A stretch of 64,000 nt of DNA from Litoreibacter roseus. Its GTDB lineage: Bacteria; Pseudomonadota; Alphaproteobacteria; Rhodobacterales; Rhodobacteraceae. The notes under the pieces were generated by a model that ran no database searches, was not told the DNA's origin, and worked only from the letters and a program-made list of their open reading frames with translations. Location of the stretch: positions 1,302,001-1,366,000 of the forward strand of contig NZ_BLJE01000001.1 in NCBI RefSeq assembly GCF_009811795.1, given 5' to 3'. Below are positions 16,489 to 25,984 of the stretch, one piece after another (within the stretch, counting starts at the first letter, position 1; the number at the start of each line of letters is the position of its first letter). A program made the position numbers and the translations under genes.

Positions 16489-17804
16489 CGGGCGAGGGCT
16501 TTCTGTAGCGCGTGGTACGAGGCTTTGGGTGTGCGCGTCAGGGTTTCGAAATCGACATGGATCAGACCAAACCGCTTTTCGTATCCAAGCGCCCACTCGT
16601 AATTGTCCAGAAGCGACCAGAAGGTAAAGCCCTTGAGTGGCACGCCCGTCTCCATCGCGCGCTTCGCGGCCGCCACGTGGGCCTCGATATAGTCTGTGCG
16701 CGCCGTGTCTGGGATGCCCGGGCGGTCGTCATTGGCCATCCCGGATTCAGTGACATAAAGCGGCAGACCCTTAGTGTAGGTCTCATGCGTCCATGTCAGA
16801 AAATGATAGAGGCCGTCCGGGTAGATCTCCCACTCCATCTGCGTGGTGGGCAGGGGGCCCGGCACTTCCTCATGAGCGGGCCATGGGCCTGATGTCGGCG
16901 CAATCCGTTTGCAGGTGTAATAGTTCAGCCCAAGCCAGTCGAGCGGCGCTTGGATAACATCGAACTCATCCTGCCACCCCCGCGGCATATGCGACTCAAG
17001 GCCCGCCATGACATCGTCGGGGTAGGCCCCTTTGAACAGACCTCCCAGAAAGAAGCGGTTGTAATACCCGTCATAAAGCCGCGCGGCCTCTCGTGCTTCG
17101 CGGGTATTGTTGGCCGCATGGGCAAACTCGAAATTGCATACGGCGCCAAGGTTTTTCACACCCAAGGCGCGCATCGCGGCAATCGCCCGACCATGGCCCG
17201 TCATCACGTGGTGCATCGCATGAGCGGTGGCACGGATATCGCGAACACCCGGCGCGTGATGACCCAGAAAATGCGACAGCCAGCCCACACACCAAGGCTC
17301 ATTGATCGGGGCGGCGGAATAAACCCGATCCCCGATGCGCGACATGATCACAGTGGCAAAATCCGCAAACCAGTGAGAGATGTCGGGATTGCGCCACCCG
17401 CCCAGATCGGCCAGCGGCACGGGCAGCTCCCAATGGTAGAGCGTTGCCTGAGGTTTAAGACCACGTTCCAGCATCGCGTCGACCAGACGATCGTAGAAAT
17501 CCAGCCCCTCAGCGTTCGGCGTGCCGCGCCCCTCCGGCAAAACCCGCGCCCAGGATGTGGAAAACCGATAGGCATCAAGGTTCATCGCGGCGGCGAGATC
17601 CAGATCCTCTTCAAACCGGTGATAGTGATCGCAGGCCAACGCGCCGCGCTCGGCCCGGACGACATTGCCCGGCGTTGCGGCGAACGTATCCCAATGGGTG
17701 GCACCCGCCCCGCCAAAGCCGTGGCCCTCAATCTGATAGCTGGACGTGGCGGCTGAAAACAGGAAATCAGGTGGAAAATCAGCGCGTTGAAAGGCAAGGC
17801 TCAT
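16485..17804 (-). CDS. bglA: GH1 beta-glucosidase
   Basis: This family 1 glycoside hydrolase cleaves terminal beta-glucosides such as cellobiose. The start at 17804 is one base after the LacI stop codon and gives 439 residues, the normal GH1 length; an upstream ATG at 17843 would run into lacI. The acid/base glutamate is Glu169 in INEPW and the nucleophile is Glu353 in YVTESG. Subsite residues are recognisable in SSYQIEG, YHWELP and LGLNYYT. No signal peptide is present, so it acts on imported sugar. It is coupled to glk downstream. Confidence 0.94.
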   Translation of the reverse strand: MSLAFQRADFPPDFLFSAATSSYQIEGHGFGGAGATHWDTFAATPGNVVRAERGALACDHYHRFEEDLDLAAAMNLDAYRFSTSWARVLPEGRGTPNAEGLDFYDRLVDAMLERGLKPQATLYHWELPVPLADLGGWRNPDISHWFADFATVIMSRIGDRVYSAAPINEPWCVGWLSHFLGHHAPGVRDIRATAHAMHHVMTGHGRAIAAMRALGVKNLGAVCNFEFAHAANNTREAREAARLYDGYYNRFFLGGLFKGAYPDDVMAGLESHMPRGWQDEFDVIQAPLDWLGLNYYTCKRIAPTSGPWPAHEEVPGPLPTTQMEWEIYPDGLYHFLTWTHETYTKGLPLYVTESGMANDDRPGIPDTARTDYIEAHVAAAKRAMETGVPLKGFTFWSLLDNYEWALGYEKRFGLIHVDFETLTRTPKASYHALQKALAR

Positions 17805-17805
17805 G

Positions 17806-18837
17806 TCAGGACTCAGACGGCGCGGGACCGGTGGAAGGTCCAATCACAAGTTCCGCCTCCCACTGCTCGTGCTGCTCCTCGGGCATTTCGTCGTTGATCT
17901 TGGCGATTAAAAGCTCGGCGCAACGCCGCCCCGCCGCCCGAACAGACGATTTCAATGCCGTGAAAATTGGCTTGTCCGATCCGTTCGGCAGATAGGAAAT
18001 GTCATCGTCAAAACAGACCACCGAGACATCGCGGCCCATGATCAACCCCCGCTCTTCGATGGCGCGCCGGACGCCCAACGCCATCACAAAAGATGACGCG
18101 ATAAAGGCTGTCGGCGGGTTCGGTTGATCGAGCATCTCGCCCCCGGCTTTGTAGCCGAACGGCTCTGTCATCTCATTGGATCGCATCAAGCTGGTATCGG
18201 CTGCGATCCAGGCGGCCTCAAGCGCGCCCAGATAGCCCGACCGACGCCGGATCGCGAAATCGTAGCTTTCCAATCCGTTGAGCAGGGCAATGCGGCGATG
18301 CCCCAGCTCCAGCAAATGTTCCGTGGCGCGCTGGATCGCCCGGCGGTTGTTGACGTCAAGCCAACTGTAGGGGGTCTCGGTGCCGGTCGCGCGGCCATGG
18401 ACGAGGAACGGCAGCTTAAGACTGTCCAGCAGGGGAATGCGCTGATCGTTCTCGGACGGTGCATGCAGCAACACCCCGTCGACAACACCATTGGCCTTCA
18501 TGTCTTCGTATATTTCCACCTCATCCGCGTCGCTGACAACGGACAACCGCATGGCATATCCGTTCTGCGCGTAAATCTCGCCAGCGCCCGCCAGAAAATC
18601 GGTGAAGATGATGTTTACCATCTCCTCCCGCGCGGACAGGGGAATGACGTGGCCGATCATCATGGTGCGACCCGTGGCAAGGCTGGTCGCGCGCAGACTT
18701 GGACGGTAATTATGACGCTCGGCGGCTTCACGCACGCGTACGCGCGTTTTTTCGCTTACTTCGGGGTAGCCGTTCAGCGCACGGCTCACGGTGGTCTGGG
18801 ACAGACCAAGAACTTCGGAAAGTTGACGTAGATTCAT
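17806..18837 (-). CDS. aglR: LacI-family transcriptional regulator of the agl/bgl-glk locus
   Basis: This 343-residue regulator has an N-terminal helix-turn-helix (LRQLSEVLGLSQTTVSRALNG, residues 3-23), the hinge region near SLRAT, and a periplasmic-binding-protein-like effector domain ending in the arm expected for LacI dimers. It is transcribed divergently from aglE and heads the operon with bgl and glk, the arrangement of AglR in rhizobia and rhodobacteria, where it represses alpha-glucoside use until sugar is present. Candidate operators in the divergent region are listed separately; which of them it binds is not known. Confidence 0.9.
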   Translation of the reverse strand: MNLRQLSEVLGLSQTTVSRALNGYPEVSEKTRVRVREAAERHNYRPSLRATSLATGRTMMIGHVIPLSAREEMVNIIFTDFLAGAGEIYAQNGYAMRLSVVSDADEVEIYEDMKANGVVDGVLLHAPSENDQRIPLLDSLKLPFLVHGRATGTETPYSWLDVNNRRAIQRATEHLLELGHRRIALLNGLESYDFAIRRRSGYLGALEAAWIAADTSLMRSNEMTEPFGYKAGGEMLDQPNPPTAFIASSFVMALGVRRAIEERGLIMGRDVSVVCFDDDISYLPNGSDKPIFTALKSSVRAAGRRCAELLIAKINDEMPEEQHEQWEAELVIGPSTGPAPSES

Positions 18838-18884
18838 GGCGTATTCTGCCCCTGTTGCGCTTGACGCGCTTTCGAGTTGCGCAC

Positions 18885-18914
18885 TGGTTTAGAAACCAAT
18901 TGACGTGCCGTCAA
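18885..18914. promoter_or_regulatory. Two adjacent palindromes between lacI-type regulator and aglE
   Basis: TGGTTT-AG-AAACCA (18885-18898) is followed immediately by TTGACG-TGC-CGTCAA (18900-18914). Both are perfect inverted repeats lying 48-77 bases upstream of the regulator start. They are candidate operators for autoregulation. Neither has the central CG typical of LacI sites, so other regulators are possible. Confidence 0.45.
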
Positions 18915-19033
18915 AGGGGAAATCCAAAGGTGGGGGATTTCGCAATTTCCATACGCTTTGTGGCAGGTTACACTTTTTACTTGATCATTGTTGACACGGA
19001 CTGGACGTTAGGTCACCGTTTAACAGCCAAATC

Positions 19034-19055
19034 GCTTTGGATAATTTTCCAAAGC
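19034..19055. promoter_or_regulatory. Perfect 8-bp inverted repeat in the aglE leader
   Basis: GCTTTGGA (19034-19041), spacer TAATTT, TCCAAAGC (19048-19055), 49 bases before the aglE ATG at 19105. Its position suits a repressor operator over or just after the agl promoter. Confidence 0.5.
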
Positions 19056-19104
19056 AGCATAGAGAGCGAAGCAGGATCGGGAAATCCTGCAATGGGAGGA
19101 CATA

Positions 19105-20448
19105 ATGAAAAGACGTTATTTCGCTGGCGCAGCTGCGCTGGCTCTTGTTGCTGGTATGGCGCAAGCGGATGGACATCAGCCTTTCGCGGTGGGTGAGGGC
19201 GACTTCAACTGGGACAGCTACAACGCGTTTGCCGAGAAGTATGACCTGAGCGGTCAGACCATCACGATCACCGGACCATGGACCGGGTTGGACAATGACA
19301 ACGTCACGCAAGTGCTCAGCTATTTCGAAAGCGCCACCGGGGCGACCGTGAACTACTCGGGCTCCGACAGCTTTGAGCAGGACATCGTGATTTCCGCCCG
19401 CGCGGGCTCCGCACCGAACGTCGCCGTGTTCCCACAGCCGGGCCTTGCGGCCGACCTTGCCTCCCAGGGGCTGCTGACGCCGCTGCCAGAAGGCACGGGC
19501 GACTGGGTGCAAAGCAATTACGCTGCCGGTCAGTCCTGGGTCGATCTGGGCACCTATCCCGGTCAGGATGGTACCGAGGACCTCTACGGCTTCTTCTATA
19601 AGGTCGATGTGAAATCCCTCGTCTGGTACTCGCCCGAGGCCTTCGACGAAGCGGGCTACGACATCCCGGAGACTATGGAAGAGCTCAAGGCGCTGACCGA
19701 TCAGATCGTCGAAGAAGGCGGCACGCCGTGGTGCATTGGACTGGGCTCCGGCGCGGCCACAGGCTGGCCTGCGACCGACTGGGTTGAAGACATGATGCTG
19801 CGGACGCAATCGCCCGAAGATTACGATGCATGGGTCTCCAACGAGATGAAGTTCGATGATCCCAAGGTCGTCGCCGCCATCGAGGAATATGGCTACTTCG
19901 CCCGCAACAACGACTATGTGGACGGCGGCGCATCCGCCGTGGCCAACACCGACTTCCGCGACAGCCCTACGGGCCTCTTCGACATTCCGCCGAAATGCTA
20001 CATGCACCGCCAGGCATCCTTCATCCCGACCTTCTTCCCCGAAGATGCAGAATTCGACTTCTTCTATTTCCCCGCCTACGAGGGCAAGGATCTGGGCAAG
20101 CCCGTCCTTGGGGCCGGGACACTTTGGGCGATCACCAATCCGTCCGATGGTGCGAACGCGTTGATGGAATACCTGCAGACGCCCATTGCGCATGAAACAT
20201 GGATGGCGCTGTCAGGCTTCCTGACACCTCATTCCGGCGTGAACACGGACCTCTATGCGAACGCGACCAACAAAGCGCTCGGTGACGTTCTTCTGAACGC
20301 CACCACATTCCGCTTTGACGGATCCGACCTGATGCCCGGCGAGATTGGGGCAGGCGCGTTCTGGACAGGTATGGTAGACTACACCACCGGCAAGGATGCC
20401 GCCGAGGTCGCCAAAGGCATTCAGGACCGTTGGGATACGATCCAGTAA
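19105..20448 (+). CDS. aglE: Alpha-glucoside ABC transporter substrate-binding protein
   Basis: This is the periplasmic binding protein that captures trehalose, maltose, sucrose or related alpha-glucosides. The 447-residue precursor starts with a signal peptide cleaved probably after AQA (residue 21). The mature part is a family 1 solute-binding protein with many aromatic residues (ITGPWTGLDND, WPATDWVEDM) typical of sugar binders. A GGGAGG site precedes the ATG. It is the first gene of aglEFGAK, and a stable hairpin follows it, which fits the need for excess binding protein over permease. Confidence 0.94.
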   Translation: MKRRYFAGAAALALVAGMAQADGHQPFAVGEGDFNWDSYNAFAEKYDLSGQTITITGPWTGLDNDNVTQVLSYFESATGATVNYSGSDSFEQDIVISARAGSAPNVAVFPQPGLAADLASQGLLTPLPEGTGDWVQSNYAAGQSWVDLGTYPGQDGTEDLYGFFYKVDVKSLVWYSPEAFDEAGYDIPETMEELKALTDQIVEEGGTPWCIGLGSGAATGWPATDWVEDMMLRTQSPEDYDAWVSNEMKFDDPKVVAAIEEYGYFARNNDYVDGGASAVANTDFRDSPTGLFDIPPKCYMHRQASFIPTFFPEDAEFDFFYFPAYEGKDLGKPVLGAGTLWAITNPSDGANALMEYLQTPIAHETWMALSGFLTPHSGVNTDLYANATNKALGDVLLNATTFRFDGSDLMPGEIGAGAFWTGMVDYTTGKDAAEVAKGIQDRWDTIQ

Positions 20449-20476
20449 GGCGGGCTAAGACCTGCTGAAAAGACCG

Positions 20477-20500
20477 ACCGCGGCGCACAGGCGCCGTGGT
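20477..20500 (+). other. Intercistronic hairpin between aglE and aglF
   Basis: ACCGCGGCGC (20477-20486), loop ACAG, GCGCCGTGGT (20491-20500): ten pairs with one G-U. No T-run follows. Such hairpins protect the 3' end of binding-protein mRNA and set the binding-protein to permease ratio. Confidence 0.65.
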
Positions 20501-20541
20501 TCAACAAAAAGGCAAAGCGCCGCAAAAATCTGGGAGGGCTC

Positions 20542-21525
20542 GTGATGTCACCGCTGCTGCAAGGTGTTCTCACCATTCTGATCGGTGTGGGGGGATGTGT
20601 AGGATACTTCTACGCGTCCAACCTGATCCTCGACAAAGTGATTTTCCCGCCCACGAAGACTGATCCGGGCCGCAACATCAACCGCGCCAACATCGTTCGT
20701 CCTTGGCTGTTTCTCTTCCCCGCACTCTTCGCCCTTGGCCTTTATCTGGTCTACCCGGTCATCGGATCGTTCTGGCGGTCGCTCTACAATCGCGCAGGTG
20801 ACGAGTTCATCGGCTTTGGCAACTACACCACGATGTTCGGCGACGCGGGCTTTCAGACCGCGCTCTTCAACAACTTTCTCTGGGTGCTGGTCGTCCCCGC
20901 CGCCTCCACCTTCTTCGGGTTGCTCGTGGCACAGCTCACCGACCGGCTCAGCTGGGGAAATATCGCGAAATCGCTGATCTTCATGCCCATGGCCATCTCT
21001 TTCGTGGGGGCCTCGCTGATCTGGAAATTCGTCTACGCCAACAATGCAGATATCGGCCTGATCAACGCAATCCGCGATCTTTTCGGCGCGTCGGAGCCGC
21101 TGGACGTCCTGCAATTGCGCTTCTGGAACAACTTCTTCCTGATGTTCATTCTGGTCTGGATCCAGACGGGCTTTGCCATGGTGATCCTGTCGGCGGCCCT
21201 GCGTGGCATCCCCGAAGAAACCGTGGAGGCCGCTATCATTGACGGGGCCAACCCGTTTCAGATCTTCTTCAAGATCAAAGTGCCGCAAATCATGGGCACC
21301 ATTGTTGTGGTCTGGACCACGATCACCATCCTTGTGCTGAAGGTCTTCGACATCGTCTACACCATGACCGGCGGCAATTTCGGAACAGAGATCCTGCCAA
21401 GTTATATGATGAGCTACATGTTCCGCGACGATGGGCGCGCGACTGCCGTGGCCTTCGTGATCATGATCATCGTGCTGCCTGTGATGATCTGGAACATCCG
21501 CCAAGCGCGCGCAGAAATGCGCTAA
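20542..21525 (+). CDS. aglF: Alpha-glucoside ABC transporter permease AglF
   Basis: This 327-residue inner-membrane permease of the MalF type has two N-terminal helices (one from residue 6, one near 55) and the remaining helices of the MetI-like domain. The ATPase-contact loop reads EETVEAAIIDGANPFQIFFKIKVP. It pairs with AglG and is energised by AglK. A GGGAGG ribosome site lies just upstream of the ATG. The gap to aglE contains the stability hairpin; aglG follows after 13 bases. Confidence 0.93.
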   Translation: MMSPLLQGVLTILIGVGGCVGYFYASNLILDKVIFPPTKTDPGRNINRANIVRPWLFLFPALFALGLYLVYPVIGSFWRSLYNRAGDEFIGFGNYTTMFGDAGFQTALFNNFLWVLVVPAASTFFGLLVAQLTDRLSWGNIAKSLIFMPMAISFVGASLIWKFVYANNADIGLINAIRDLFGASEPLDVLQLRFWNNFFLMFILVWIQTGFAMVILSAALRGIPEETVEAAIIDGANPFQIFFKIKVPQIMGTIVVVWTTITILVLKVFDIVYTMTGGNFGTEILPSYMMSYMFRDDGRATAVAFVIMIIVLPVMIWNIRQARAEMR

Positions 21526-21538
21526 GGGAGGACGACTT

Positions 21539-22663
21539 ATGGACAATATCGCTGGAACAAAATCCTCGCTCTCCTGGGCCGTCAATATCTCGGTCGTGCT
21601 GCTGGTCCTCATCTGGTTGATCCCGACAATTGGTCTTCTGGTGTCGTCTTTCCGGGACCGGGATCAGATCTCGGCCTCCGGCTGGTGGCTGTCGCCCTTC
21701 GCGGTAGAACAGAACTTTCAGGTCCGCGCCTCGGCCGACGATGCCGTGGAGCGGGACGGTGTCTTTGTCATTGAAGGCAATGTCTTTGAAGATGGAGAGG
21801 GCGAAGTTCTCCGCTTTGGCGGCGCGCGCAGCAACCCAACCGCAAGTGGGGCGGGCGAGCGGGCGGAACTGACCCGCGACCGGACCCTGCAACTGGAGGC
21901 CAACGGCGACTACGTCTACACCTCCCCGGCAGAGATCACGCGCGATCCCAGTATCTATTTCTCAACCGCGACCCCGCCGGAATTCTCGACCGAGAATTAT
22001 CAGACGATCATGGCTTCCGACAACATGGACCGGGCCTTTATCAACACCCTGACGGTCACGATCCCCGCCACAATCATCCCGATCCTGATCGCAGCCTTCG
22101 CGGCCTATGCATTGGCATGGATGGATTTCCGGGGCAGGGGATTCCTGATCGCGATGGTGGTCGGTCTTCTGGTTGTGCCCTTACAGCTGGCCCTCGTACC
22201 GCTCTTGCAACTGCACAATCAGGTCGGAATCGGTCAAAGCTTCCTCGGCATCTGGCTGGCGCATACGGGCTTCGGTCTTCCGCTCGCCATATATCTCTTG
22301 CGAAACTACATGGTCGGTCTTCCGCGTGATATCATCGAAAGCGCCAAGGTCGACGGGGCAACCGATTTTCAGGTCTTCACCAAGATTGTTCTGCCCCTCA
22401 GTTTCCCCGCCTTGGCCTCTTTCGCCATCTTCCAGTTTCTCTGGACGTGGAATGACCTTCTGGTCGCCAAGGTGTTCCTGCCCTCCAACAGCGAAAGCTG
22501 GGTCATGACCGTAAAGATCGCCGATGACCTTTTGGGCTCGCGTGGGGGTGACTGGGGTATTCTCGCCGCGGCAGCGTTCATTTCGATCGCCGTTCCGCTT
22601 GTCGTATTTTTCACAATGCAACGCTATCTGGTGCGCGGTCTCTTGGCCGGCTCCGTGAAGTAA
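21539..22663 (+). CDS. aglG: Alpha-glucoside ABC transporter permease AglG
   Basis: This MalG-type permease of 374 residues is longer than the usual 280. Between the first and second membrane helices there is an insertion of roughly 90 residues (about 45-145), predicted periplasmic, rich in charged residues and beta-prone; this is a known trait of AglG proteins. The ATPase-contact loop reads PRDIIESAKVDGATDFQVFTKIVLP. It forms the heterodimeric channel with AglF. A GGGAGG site precedes the ATG, 13 bases after aglF. Confidence 0.93.
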   Translation: MDNIAGTKSSLSWAVNISVVLLVLIWLIPTIGLLVSSFRDRDQISASGWWLSPFAVEQNFQVRASADDAVERDGVFVIEGNVFEDGEGEVLRFGGARSNPTASGAGERAELTRDRTLQLEANGDYVYTSPAEITRDPSIYFSTATPPEFSTENYQTIMASDNMDRAFINTLTVTIPATIIPILIAAFAAYALAWMDFRGRGFLIAMVVGLLVVPLQLALVPLLQLHNQVGIGQSFLGIWLAHTGFGLPLAIYLLRNYMVGLPRDIIESAKVDGATDFQVFTKIVLPLSFPALASFAIFQFLWTWNDLLVAKVFLPSNSESWVMTVKIADDLLGSRGGDWGILAAAAFISIAVPLVVFFTMQRYLVRGLLAGSVK

Positions 22664-22691
22664 GCCCTTTTGAAGGACAGGTTTTCTTCCC

Positions 22692-24350
22692 ATGACACGG
22701 ATGGACACACTTACAATGCCCAAGCCCGAAGGACCAATTGACGAAGACTGGTGGCGCGGCGCCGTCATCTACCAGATCTATCCCCGCAGTTTTCAAGACA
22801 GCACCGGGGACGGGATCGGCGATTTGCGCGGCATCACATCGCGTTTGCCCTACGTGGCGTCGCTGGGTGTGGATGCGATATGGATTTCGCCGTTCTTCCG
22901 CTCGCCCATGAAGGATTTCGGCTATGACGTCAGCGACTACCGCGACGTGGATCCGATGTTCGGCACTCTGGAGGATTGCGACCAGCTGATCGAAAAGGCC
23001 CATTCGCTGGGCCTCAAGGTCATCATCGACCTCGTTCTGTCGCATACCTCTGACCATCACCCGTGGTTTCAGGAAAGCCGCATGTCGCACGACAACCAGA
23101 AGTCGAATTGGTACGTCTGGTCCGATCCCAAGCCCGACGGAACGCCACCGAACAACTGGCTGTCGATCTTTGGCGGCTCTGCGTGGCAATGGGACGCGCG
23201 GCGCGAGCAGTACTACCTGCACAACTTCCTGACCTCCCAGCCCGATCTGAACTTCCATGAACCCGAGGTCCAGGACGCGCTTCTGGACATCACCCGGTTC
23301 TGGCTGGAACGGGGTGTCGACGGCTATAGACTGGATACCATCAATTTTTACTTCGCCGACAAGGACTTGCGCGACAATCCTCCGTTGCCGCCCGAAAAGC
23401 GCAACGCGAATATCGCGCCGTCCGTGAACCCCTACAATCATCAGGAACATCTCTACTCCAAGAACCAGCCGGAAAACCTTGGGTTCCTCGGACGGTTCCG
23501 GGAACTGCTGGACGAATATCCCGGCTCCACCGCCGTGGGCGAGGTGGGCGATGCGCAGATGGGGCTGGAGCTTTTGGGCCAGTACACCAAAGGCGTCGGC
23601 GGCGTGCATATGTGCTACGCCTTCGAGTTTCTCGCGCGCGACGCACTGACCGCCCAACGGGTCGCCGAAGTCATGAACAAGGTGGACGCCGTTGCCGCCG
23701 ATGGCTGGGCCTGCTGGGCCTTCTCGAACCACGACGTGGAACGCCACGCCTCCCGCTGGGACCTGAGCGAACCGGCCAAGCGCTGCTACGCCACGCTTTT
23801 GATGACCCTGCGCGGCTCGGCCTGCCTCTATCAGGGGGAAGAGCTTGGCTTGGGCGAGGCGGACGTGCCTTTCGAGGATCTGCAGGACCCGTACGGCATC
23901 CAGTTTTGGCCCGAATACAAAGGCCGCGACGGCTGTCGCACGCCCATGGTGTGGGAGGCGTCCAACGACACGGGCGGCTTCTCAGAAGGCAAGCCGTGGT
24001 TGCCCGTGGGCGCTGAACACCTGACCGTTTCGGTGGCGGATCAGGAAAGCGACGAGGACGCGATGCTGCACCACTACCGCCGCGCCATCGCCTTCCGCCA
24101 AGCGCATTCCGCCCTGACCAAGGGGTTGCAGGAAGACCTGAAGGTCGACGGCGACACGCTTAGCTTCGTGCGGCAAAGCACGGACGAGACGATCTTTTGT
24201 GCCTTCAATCTGTCGGACGAACCCACCGAAATACAACTGCCCGCAGGCAGTTGGAGCGGGCTGACCGATCTTGGCGGGCCCGTTGCCGGACAAGATAAGA
24301 CGATAGCGTTGGAGCCTTGGGACACGGCTTTCGCTCAAAAACAGGACTAG
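22692..24350 (+). CDS. aglA: GH13 alpha-glucosidase
   Basis: This 552-residue cytoplasmic enzyme of the oligo-1,6-glucosidase/alpha-glucosidase group hydrolyses imported alpha-glucosides to glucose. Conserved GH13 regions are visible: DLVLSHTSDHHPWF (region I), GYRLDTINF with nucleophile Asp215, AVGEVGD with acid/base Glu284, and FSNHDVERH with Asp348. No signal peptide. In-frame ATGs at 22701 and 22716 are possible alternative starts. It sits inside the transport operon between aglG and aglK, as in Sinorhizobium. Confidence 0.94.
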   Translation: MTRMDTLTMPKPEGPIDEDWWRGAVIYQIYPRSFQDSTGDGIGDLRGITSRLPYVASLGVDAIWISPFFRSPMKDFGYDVSDYRDVDPMFGTLEDCDQLIEKAHSLGLKVIIDLVLSHTSDHHPWFQESRMSHDNQKSNWYVWSDPKPDGTPPNNWLSIFGGSAWQWDARREQYYLHNFLTSQPDLNFHEPEVQDALLDITRFWLERGVDGYRLDTINFYFADKDLRDNPPLPPEKRNANIAPSVNPYNHQEHLYSKNQPENLGFLGRFRELLDEYPGSTAVGEVGDAQMGLELLGQYTKGVGGVHMCYAFEFLARDALTAQRVAEVMNKVDAVAADGWACWAFSNHDVERHASRWDLSEPAKRCYATLLMTLRGSACLYQGEELGLGEADVPFEDLQDPYGIQFWPEYKGRDGCRTPMVWEASNDTGGFSEGKPWLPVGAEHLTVSVADQESDEDAMLHHYRRAIAFRQAHSALTKGLQEDLKVDGDTLSFVRQSTDETIFCAFNLSDEPTEIQLPAGSWSGLTDLGGPVAGQDKTIALEPWDTAFAQKQD

Positions 24351-24363
24351 GGGAGAAAAACAA

Positions 24364-25461
<1,098 letters not shown>

Positions 25462-25462
25462 T

Positions 25463-25831
25463 CTACATTTCCGTCTGAATGCCGCGATCCTTGGCGAAGG
25501 ACCGGCAATAGGCGGTCCAGTCGCGAAAATCCTGTGTAAAGAAGACCGTGCCGCCGCGATCTTCCCATTCTTGTGTTTTGCTGTCGATCAATTCCCACAA
25601 GCTATCCTTCGTCAGGCCGCGCCCTTCCTGCGTGGCTTGTGTAAACGCGGCGTCGGCCCAGCTTTTAGCTGCGTAGATCAGCCGATCAACGGCGTCTGGC
25701 GACGTCGCCCATTGCGCCGCGTTCTGATGCAAGGCCGCACAATCGGCCATGCTCTCGCTGAACGGTTGCGCTGACGCTGCTGCAGGCGCTAAAATAATAA
25801 GGCCCACTGCCAGAAAGCGTTTCATACCCAT
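25463..25831 (-). CDS. Small secreted protein of unknown function
   Basis: This is a 122-residue protein that I do not recognise. It has a clear signal peptide (GMKRFLAVGLIILAPAAASA, cleavage near residue 22) and a mature part of about 100 residues with two cysteines that could form a disulfide (one near the start of the mature chain, one near the end). The start at 25831 follows a GAGG site by five bases; an in-frame upstream ATG at 25852 would place charged residues before the signal peptide. It faces edd divergently across 153 bases and converges on aglK. Confidence 0.72.
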   Translation of the reverse strand: MGMKRFLAVGLIILAPAAASAQPFSESMADCAALHQNAAQWATSPDAVDRLIYAAKSWADAAFTQATQEGRGLTKDSLWELIDSKTQEWEDRGGTVFFTQDFRDWTAYCRSFAKDRGIQTEM

Positions 25832-25937
25832 ATCATCCTCTTTGGCCCTCACAGAATCTAAGCGATCCGCTTGGCAAAACTGTGGCGGTTTTTACCCACC
25901 AGCTACGTCCGCATGCGGTGCCGGTTTTGGGCTGGAC

Positions 25938-25951
25938 TGGTAGCGCTAACA
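25938..25951. promoter_or_regulatory. LacI-type operator candidate upstream of edd
   Basis: TGGTAGCGCTAACA is a 14-base palindrome with central GCGC and one mismatch to TGTTAGCGCTAACA, the shape of LacI-family operators. It lies 34 bases before the edd start. No similar site is visible upstream of aglE, so the regulator may be a different LacI protein encoded elsewhere. Confidence 0.6.
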
Positions 25952-25984
25952 GGTTATATGTCCGGCAAGCTGATGGAGACAGTC

